A program made the translations under genes and the position numbers. From NCBI GenBank assembly GCA_018725345.1, contig QLUI01000039.1, forward strand, positions 1 through 10,095: a stretch of DNA of 10,095 bases, read 5' to 3'. This document shows, one piece after another, positions 4,805-10,095 of this stretch (position 1 is its first letter; every line of letters starts with the position of its first letter). A model generated the notes under the pieces. It had not been told where the DNA came from and made no database searches. It worked only from the letters and a program-made list of their open reading frames with translations. The stretch is from Bacillota bacterium (GTDB lineage Bacteria > Bacillota > Dethiobacteria > Dethiobacterales > Dethiobacteraceae).

Positions 4805-7192
4805 GTGGAAACTTTAGCGGAAATCATCGTCGGAATCAGGAGTGAGAACCTAGACAGGTCTTTTACATATCGGGTACCTCAAGGCATGGAGATTCAAGTA
4901 GGGAGCAGGGTAGTTGTCCCTTTTGGTAGGCAACGTTTGGAAGGATACTGTATTACTGTAATTACCGGAGCGGAAGATAAGGAACAAGCCGATTTTGAAT
5001 ATAAAGAGATTGAAGCTTTACTGGATGACGCGCCGGTGTTAACTGAAGAACTAATTGAATTGTCGGCATGGGGCGCTGCAAGATGGCTTTGCAGCAGGAC
5101 GGATTTGCTGAAGGCCATGGTTCCAGCCGGTCTGCGCTTTACTACGTCTAAATGGGTGACGCTGCTGGAAGATGCCGAGTCGGAGACACCGGAACTGCTT
5201 TGGTTGAGGGAAAACGGCCCGGTAGCTTTGGCTGCTTGGCAGAAATTATTTCCGTCGACAGTACGTGCGAATGAGTTGCGCCGCCTGCAGCAGAAAGGTA
5301 TAATTAAGCTAAATAATCGCGAATCCCGTGGCATCGGACAAAAAAAAGTGCAAAGCGCTCACTTGCTGTCGGCAGGGCAAGTTGCTTTGCCGATGGGAAA
5401 GAAGCAGGATCTGGCACTGGAATTGTTGCGGAAGCATGGCTCCATGGCGCTTACGGCATTGGCTGATGTGGGGGTAAGCCGGGCTACCGTTCACTCTATG
5501 GCGAAAAAAGGCTGGATTGCTATTTGTGAACAGCTTGTGCGCCGTGACCCGCTTTCCGGAGAAACATTTTTGGCAACCGGCTCTATAGAGTTAACAGCTG
5601 CCCAGGTGGAGGCGATTAGGCAGGTGGGATCCGCCTGTAATCGGACTGGGCGAGAAGTTGTTCTGTTGCATGGCGTGACAGGCAGCGGCAAAACCGAAGT
5701 TTATCTGCAGGCAATCGGTAAGGTGGTTGCAGCCGGAATGGGTAGCATTTTGCTTGTGCCGGAAATAGCTTTGACACCACAGATGATTGAGCGGTTTGTT
5801 GCTCGCTTTGGCAGACTGGTTGCCGTGTTGCATAGCCGGTTATCTGCCGGGGAACGGCATGATGAATGGTGGCGCATTGTTACAGGGGAGGCCTTGGTGG
5901 TTGTGGGAGCCCGTTTGGCAGTGTTTGCTCCGTTTAAACAACTAGGATTGATTGTGTTGGATGAAGAACATGAAGCCAGCTATAAACAGGATGAGACACC
6001 TCGCTATCATGCCAGGGATGTGGCGATGTGGCGTGCAAAAAAACATGGGGCAGCTCTGGTGTTAGGGAGCGCAACTCCTTCGCTTGAGTCTTACAACGCC
6101 GCACTTAGCGGTAAGTATGCTTTGTGTCTTCTGCCGGAAAGGGTGGAAAACAGGCCATTGCCTCCGGTGGATGTGGTAGATATGCGTCAAGAATTAAAGG
6201 AAGGACATCGCAGTATTTTTAGCCGCGCGCTGTTAAATGCGCTGGAAAAGGTGCAACAGGAAAAGAAACAGGCTATCTTACTTTTAAATCGCAGGGGATA
6301 CGCCACCTTTGTGCTCTGTCGGGGGTGCGGATTTGTGATGCGTTGTAAAATGTGCAACGTATCTCTGAAGTTTCATTTGGCTGAAGAAGTGCTCCGTTGT
6401 CATTATTGTGATTATCGAGAACCTTATCCCTCCCAGTGCCCGGTCTGTGCCAGCCGCTATATCAAACATTTTGGCACAGGAACGCAAAAAGTCGCTGAAG
6501 AGCTTCAAAAGCATTTCCCTACACTCAGGGCGGCCAGGGTGGATGCTGATAGTACTGCTCAGAAGGGGGCGTACCAAAAAATCTTTGGCGCCTTTAAAAT
6601 TGGTAGCGTGGATGTATTAATCGGTACTCAGATGGTGGCAAAGGGACTGGATTTCCCAAATGTTACTTTGGTGGGTGTTGTTACCGCAGACACAACCATT
6701 AATCTGCCTGATTTCAGAGCGGGAGAGCGGACATTCCAATTATTGACCCAGGTAGCCGGCAGGGCGGGCAGGGGAAATTTTGGCGGCAGAGTGTTGGTAC
6801 AGACATACACACCTGAACATTATGCGATCCAGGCAGCAAGAACCCATGATTTCGAGACTTTTTTTGCTCAGGAAAGTAAGGCACGGAAAGAACTGGGGTA
6901 TCCTCCTTATGCGGTGTTTATCCGCTTGTTGTTAACAGGCTCCGAAGAAGACAAAGTGGAGGGAGCTGCTTCCTTGCTGGCTTCGCTCCTAGAGGCAACA
7001 GAAATTCTTGGTCCGTCTCCCTGCCCCCTTGAACGGATTAGAGGTCAGTTTCGTTGGCAGGTGGTGGCTCGCGGACAAGCGTTGGAGCCTTTGCTGCTCA
7101 AGGTACGGGAGGCAGCAGAAACTTTTCGCAAAAGCCTGTTTTCTGGTTCGGTTCGCCTAGTGTTAGATGTGGAGCCGCAGAGTTTGTTGTAG
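4805..7192 (+). CDS. priA: Primosomal protein N' (replication restart helicase PriA)
   Basis: A 795-aa superfamily 2 DNA helicase that recognises stalled forks and reloads the replisome. The N-terminal 3'-end-binding domain (about 1-105) includes RSFTYRVP (18-25) and GSRVVVPFGRQ (33-43). A winged-helix-like region (about 120-245) follows. The helicase core has Walker A GVTGSGKT (290-297), DEEH (386-389), GSATP (421-425), GTQMVAKGLDF (607-617) and the arginine-finger motif QVAGRAGRG (649-657). Eight cysteines in four CxxC pairs (505/508, 514/517, 532/535, 545/548) form the zinc-binding insert typical of PriA. The C-terminal domain carries KELGYPPY (695-702). All motifs are intact and the length is normal. 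The GTG at 4805 is supported by GGAGG (4794-4798) 6 bases upstream. A TATATT at 4776-4781 could be a -10 element, but no good -35 partner is seen. Confidence 0.97.
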   Translation: METLAEIIVGIRSENLDRSFTYRVPQGMEIQVGSRVVVPFGRQRLEGYCITVITGAEDKEQADFEYKEIEALLDDAPVLTEELIELSAWGAARWLCSRTDLLKAMVPAGLRFTTSKWVTLLEDAESETPELLWLRENGPVALAAWQKLFPSTVRANELRRLQQKGIIKLNNRESRGIGQKKVQSAHLLSAGQVALPMGKKQDLALELLRKHGSMALTALADVGVSRATVHSMAKKGWIAICEQLVRRDPLSGETFLATGSIELTAAQVEAIRQVGSACNRTGREVVLLHGVTGSGKTEVYLQAIGKVVAAGMGSILLVPEIALTPQMIERFVARFGRLVAVLHSRLSAGERHDEWWRIVTGEALVVVGARLAVFAPFKQLGLIVLDEEHEASYKQDETPRYHARDVAMWRAKKHGAALVLGSATPSLESYNAALSGKYALCLLPERVENRPLPPVDVVDMRQELKEGHRSIFSRALLNALEKVQQEKKQAILLLNRRGYATFVLCRGCGFVMRCKMCNVSLKFHLAEEVLRCHYCDYREPYPSQCPVCASRYIKHFGTGTQKVAEELQKHFPTLRAARVDADSTAQKGAYQKIFGAFKIGSVDVLIGTQMVAKGLDFPNVTLVGVVTADTTINLPDFRAGERTFQLLTQVAGRAGRGNFGGRVLVQTYTPEHYAIQAARTHDFETFFAQESKARKELGYPPYAVFIRLLLTGSEEDKVEGAASLLASLLEATEILGPSPCPLERIRGQFRWQVVARGQALEPLLLKVREAAETFRKSLFSGSVRLVLDVEPQSLL

Positions 7193-7229
7193 TTTAAGTA
7201 AAATTGCTAAAATTGAGAGGAAGAAGAAG

Positions 7230-7718
7230 ATGGCAATCAGAGTAATCAGAACAAAAGAGGATCCTGCGTTGCGCGAGGTTGCCTTAGAAGTCAAGAAAAT
7301 CACGCCGCAGGTTAGGAAACTTTTGGATGAGTTGGCGGAGACCATGTATGCCGCTGAAGGGGTGGGTTTGGCTGCTCCCCAGGTAGGAATCGCCAAGCGC
7401 CTAATTGTAATTGACGCGCAGGATCAAAACGGATTATTAAAGCTGATAAACCCGCTTATAATTGAAAGAAAAGGCAAGGAAAAGGCACCGGAAGGTTGCC
7501 TGAGTTTTCCGGGTGTGGTCGGTGAAGTGGAACGGGATGAAATAGTGACTGTTCAGGCTACTGACCCGGATGGCCACACGGTGCAAATTTGTGCCTCGGG
7601 GTTGCTGGCACGTGCTTTTCAGCATGAAATTGATCATCTTGACGGAATTCTATTTGTGGACAGGGTGACTTGTTTTATAAGTGATGAAAACAGAGAAGTG
7701 GGTCGCGAGGAAGCATGA
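7230..7718 (+). CDS. def: Peptide deformylase
   Basis: Removes the N-formyl group from the initiator methionine of new proteins. The 162-aa product has the three family motifs: GVGLAAPQ (44-51), EGCLSFPG (88-95, with metal ligand Cys90) and QHEIDHLDG (131-139, with metal ligands His132 and His136 and catalytic Glu133). The second motif reads CLSFPG rather than the commoner CLSVPG, a conservative change. The frame is open upstream into priA, but the ATG at 7230 is chosen because the protein family begins here (MAIRVIRT) and AGAGGA (7216-7221) sits 8 bases before it. It lies 37 bases after priA and overlaps fmt by 4 bases (ATGA), so removal and addition of the formyl group are encoded together. 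Confidence 0.97.
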   Translation: MAIRVIRTKEDPALREVALEVKKITPQVRKLLDELAETMYAAEGVGLAAPQVGIAKRLIVIDAQDQNGLLKLINPLIIERKGKEKAPEGCLSFPGVVGEVERDEIVTVQATDPDGHTVQICASGLLARAFQHEIDHLDGILFVDRVTCFISDENREVGREEA

Positions 7719-8650
7719 AGGAGACAAGGATAGTTTTTTTTGGAACGCCGGAGTTTGCGCTTCAAACGTTGGATTCATTGCACAAATCCTTTACGGTTGC
7801 GGCTGTGGTTACGCAGCCGGATCGTCCAAGCGGACGGGGTAAAAAAATGTTGCCATCGCCTGTCAAGCTTAGAGCGCAAGCACTGGGGATTCCCTTGTTT
7901 CAACCAACAAGAATCAGAACTGCGGAATTTGCGGCGTGGCTACAGAGCATGTCTCCAGATTTTCTGGTAACGGTTGCTTACGGAAAAATCCTTCCTGCAC
8001 AGATTCTTGCAGTGCCGAGGATTTCTCCGCTAAATGTTCATGCTTCGCTCTTACCGCGCTGGCGCGGCGCTGCGCCAATTCACCGGGCGGTGTTGGCAGG
8101 TGATTGCGAAAGCGGGATTACTATTATCCAGATGGATGAGGGGATGGATACTGGGGAGATAATTTTACAGGGTTCAGTACCCATTGGATATGATGAGACC
8201 ACCGGTGATTTACATGATAAATTGACAGATTTGGGTGCCAAGCTGATTGTGGAGGCGGTGACGGCGATTTTGGCAGGCACGGCAAAAAAAGTAGTGCAAG
8301 ACGATAGTCTAGCCACTTTGGCTCCGCCATTAACAAGGGAGGAAGAGATACTCGACTGGTGTGCCAAGACGAGTGTGATTCATAACCAGGTACGGGGCAT
8401 GAATCCTTGGCCTGGCGTGTATACATGGTTTAAGGGAGAGCGGCTTAAAATCTGGGCCGGACGTCCCGTTCATTCGACAGGCGCAAACTGTGGCCAAGTG
8501 CTGGCGACAGGCAAAGAAGGGATTTTTGTTTGTACCGGTGATGGCGTGTACTGCATTTCTCTGCTGCAGCCTCCCGGCAAAAAAATTATGGATGCAGCCG
8601 TTTTTTTGAGGGGCAACTTGCTGATTCCCGGGGCGATGCTTGGAAAATAA
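7715..8650 (+). CDS. fmt: Methionyl-tRNA formyltransferase
   Basis: Transfers a formyl group from 10-formyltetrahydrofolate to methionyl-tRNA for translation initiation. The 311-aa product has the usual length and motifs: VFFGTPEFA (7-15), SGRGKKMLPSPVK (39-51, the tRNA-contacting loop region), the hydrolase-like catalytic core with Asn107 and His109 in NVHASLLPRWRGAAPI (107-122), Asp145 in MDEGMDTG (140-147), and the C-terminal tRNA-binding domain with RGMNPWPG (227-234) and LQPPGKK...FLRG (284-300). The start overlaps the def stop (ATGA). Only a short GAGGA (7707-7711) precedes it by 3 bases, so translation is likely coupled to def. In B. subtilis fmt is followed by rsmB; here a DUF116 gene follows instead. 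Confidence 0.97.
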   Translation: MKETRIVFFGTPEFALQTLDSLHKSFTVAAVVTQPDRPSGRGKKMLPSPVKLRAQALGIPLFQPTRIRTAEFAAWLQSMSPDFLVTVAYGKILPAQILAVPRISPLNVHASLLPRWRGAAPIHRAVLAGDCESGITIIQMDEGMDTGEIILQGSVPIGYDETTGDLHDKLTDLGAKLIVEAVTAILAGTAKKVVQDDSLATLAPPLTREEEILDWCAKTSVIHNQVRGMNPWPGVYTWFKGERLKIWAGRPVHSTGANCGQVLATGKEGIFVCTGDGVYCISLLQPPGKKIMDAAVFLRGNLLIPGAMLGK

Positions 8651-8668
8651 TCTGCTGTATAGTACAAT
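8640..8668 (+). promoter_or_regulatory. Candidate promoter for the DUF116 gene
   Basis: TTGGAA (8640-8645) and TACAAT (8663-8668) are separated by 17 bases and overlap the last codons of fmt. The -10 ends 20 bases before the DUF116 ATG. This would give the DUF116 and zinc-peptidase pair some independent expression. Called on pattern alone. Confidence 0.4.
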
Positions 8669-8688
8669 GAGAGCAGGGGGTGAAGCCA

Positions 8689-9462
8689 ATGATTAAAAAA
8701 AGATTATACTTGGGCTTGCTCGCCGTCACAATGTTGCTGTTTGCCGGGGCGCTGGCGTATGTTTGGCTCACCTTTTTTCAGCGTGATGCTGGGCTTTTCC
8801 GTTATCTGCTAGTAATTGCGATGACTGTTGTGCTAGCTTGTTTAGCTGTTATTGGCCTGGGATTTGTGGGCATTGTACTTTCTATTATCTCAGATAAAAA
8901 TATAGTTTTTTTAAACAAACCTATTAATTTTACGGTTTCCTTGCTTTATCCAGTGGTGCTTTGGGTCGGAAAAGTGTTTAAAATTGCTCAAGATAAAATT
9001 CAATGCTCCTTTGTGGAAGTGAACAACCATTTAGTACGGGCAAAAAAAGGCAAGCTTCAACCGCAGCAACTGTTGGTGCTGCTGCCCCACTGTTTGCAAG
9101 AAAGGGATTGCTCACATCGAATTACCAGTAATATGGAGAACTGTACCGATTGCGGTGCTTGTCAAGTAGGAGCTCTGTCAGCTCTGTGCAAACGGCTCGG
9201 TGTGCATTTGCGGATTGCTACCGGGGGCACGCTGGCACGGGAAGCTGTAAAGACTATTAGGCCTTGCGCTATTGTTGCAGTAGCCTGTGAGCGCGATTTG
9301 ACGAGCGGCATTTTGGATTGCATCCCGTTGCCGGTGCTCGGAATTACTAACAGCAGACCTAACGGACCTTGCCATAATACCGGTGTAAGTCTTGATGCGG
9401 TGGAGAAAGCGATTAAATTTTATATTGGAGGAGGAGAGACAAATGTTCATGTTCTTACCTGA
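8689..9462 (+). CDS. DUF116 family membrane-anchored cysteine-rich protein
   Basis: A 257-aa protein with two N-terminal membrane segments (about 5-29 and 38-66), then a soluble domain. The soluble part starts with PQQLLVLLPHCLQERDC (125-141) and holds many cysteines: 135, 141, then a tight CTDCGAC cluster (152, 155, 158), then 167, 193, 200, 211 and 228. This pattern, including LLPHCLQ.xxC and C..C..C, is characteristic of DUF116. The cysteines suggest metal or iron-sulphur binding, but no biochemical role is established to my knowledge. The ATG at 8689 is preferred over a GTG at 8680 because AGGGGGTG (8675-8682) is then 6 bases upstream rather than overlapping the start. It follows fmt by 38 bases and overlaps the next gene by 20 bases. 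Confidence 0.88.
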   Translation: MIKKRLYLGLLAVTMLLFAGALAYVWLTFFQRDAGLFRYLLVIAMTVVLACLAVIGLGFVGIVLSIISDKNIVFLNKPINFTVSLLYPVVLWVGKVFKIAQDKIQCSFVEVNNHLVRAKKGKLQPQQLLVLLPHCLQERDCSHRITSNMENCTDCGACQVGALSALCKRLGVHLRIATGGTLAREAVKTIRPCAIVAVACERDLTSGILDCIPLPVLGITNSRPNGPCHNTGVSLDAVEKAIKFYIGGGETNVHVLT

Positions 9463-10095
9463 TGCCACTTGGTTGATTATATTGCCGGCATTTGTTTTTG
9501 CCCTATGGGCGCAAACCCGTGTTGAGTCTGCTTATGGAAAATACTCACGCGTTAACTCACGTTCAGGAATTAGTGGCGCTCAATCAGCAAGAAGGCTGTT
9601 GGACGCTGCCGGTCTCAGTAATGTTGCGGTGGAGCAGGGACATGGTCAGCTTACTGATCATTATGACCCAAGAAGCGGTGTGATCCGCCTCTCGCCAGGT
9701 GTTTATCAAAGCAGTTCTTTGGCTGCACTTGGTATCGCGGCTCATGAAGCCGGTCATGCCATCCAGCATGGAGAAGGCTATCTGCCGCTGGCTTTTCGCA
9801 ATAACATTTTTCCTTTAGCCAATATCGGTTCACGTATGGCTATTCCTTTGTTCTTCATCGGCTTTCTCTTTGGAGGTGCCGGCGGAGGTCTGGCGTGGCT
9901 AATGGATGTGGGGATTTTATTTTTCTCCTTCGCTGTAATATTTCAAATAATCACCTTGCCGGTTGAGTTTAACGCTTCAACTCGCGCTGTGGCTCTGTTG
10001 GAAGGGAGCGGTTTTATCAGCCGTGATGAAGTAGGGCCGACGCGCCAGGTATTAAACGCTGCGGCTCTGACTTACCTTGCTGCCGCTGCAGTTGC
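9443..10095 (+). CDS. Neutral zinc metallopeptidase, YugP-like (Zn_peptidase_2), truncated by the window edge
   Basis: The first 217 codons of a membrane metallopeptidase are visible, with no stop before the window ends. An N-terminal membrane segment (about 9-23) precedes the GKYSRVNSRSGISGAQSAR region (32-50). LTDHYDPRSGVIRLSPGVY (70-88) follows, then the zinc site HEAGH (101-105) in AAHEAGHAIQH, where His101 and His105 bind zinc and Glu102 is catalytic. Further membrane segments lie at about 133-152 and 155-173. PVEFNAS (173-179) probably supplies the third ligand, Glu175. This is the layout of the YugP/Zn_peptidase_2 family, whose substrate is not established. The ATG at 9443 lies inside the end of the DUF116 gene, after GGAGGAGGAG (9427-9436), so translation is likely coupled to DUF116. 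Confidence 0.9.
   Translation, partial: MFMFLPDATWLIILPAFVFALWAQTRVESAYGKYSRVNSRSGISGAQSARRLLDAAGLSNVAVEQGHGQLTDHYDPRSGVIRLSPGVYQSSSLAALGIAAHEAGHAIQHGEGYLPLAFRNNIFPLANIGSRMAIPLFFIGFLFGGAGGGLAWLMDVGILFFSFAVIFQIITLPVEFNASTRAVALLEGSGFISRDEVGPTRQVLNAAALTYLAAAAV

Noticed and set aside
4894..5334. 146-codon minus-strand open frame inside priA
   Set aside because: It lies wholly opposite an intact priA coding region, is serine-rich as expected of an antisense frame, and shows no recognisable domain.
7167..7229. Upstream in-frame start for def inside priA
   Set aside because: The added residues are an out-of-frame reading of the priA end and match nothing in deformylases. A good ribosome site precedes the ATG at 7230.
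8330..8689. 119-codon minus-strand open frame opposite fmt
   Set aside because: It is antisense to conserved fmt codons, with no domain and no supporting upstream signals.

Overview
The window is an ordinary chromosomal stretch of a Gram-positive-lineage anaerobe (Bacillota). The gene order rqcH (opposite strand), yicC, remA, gmk, rpoZ, coaBC, priA, def, fmt is the conserved housekeeping block known from Bacillus and Clostridia. RemA, a SpoIIM-family membrane protein and a DUF116 protein suggest a spore-forming anaerobe, possibly of the Clostridia or Negativicutes. That placement is inference; no rRNA is present.

Layout. Positions 1-86 hold the start of rqcH on the minus strand. A 385-base divergent intergenic region follows, rich in hairpins and carrying a candidate yicC promoter. 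yicC (472-1353) is followed by a gap with a good sigma-A-like promoter that reads into remA, gmk, rpoZ and coaBC (1471-3790). These four are tightly packed, with a 4-base ATGA overlap between gmk and rpoZ. A non-coding patch (3791-4084) then holds two perfect 52-base direct repeats, each an imperfect hairpin closed by 10-base inverted arms, plus several other stem-loops. A SpoIIM-family membrane gene sits alone on the minus strand (4085-4696) with its own promoter. The plus-strand block resumes with priA, def, fmt, a DUF116 gene and a zinc metallopeptidase that runs off the right edge.

Function. The genes serve core information processing and metabolism: ribosome rescue (RqcH), RNA turnover (YicC), GMP phosphorylation (Gmk), the RNA polymerase omega subunit, coenzyme A synthesis (CoaBC), replication restart (PriA), and formyl-methionine initiation and removal (Fmt and Def). 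RemA is a DNA-binding regulator. The DUF116 and zinc peptidase genes are translationally coupled membrane proteins of poorly defined role.

I see no defence system, prophage, CRISPR array or other clearly novel multi-gene system. The least explained sequence is the repeat patch at 3818-4047 and the hairpin cluster at 129-216.
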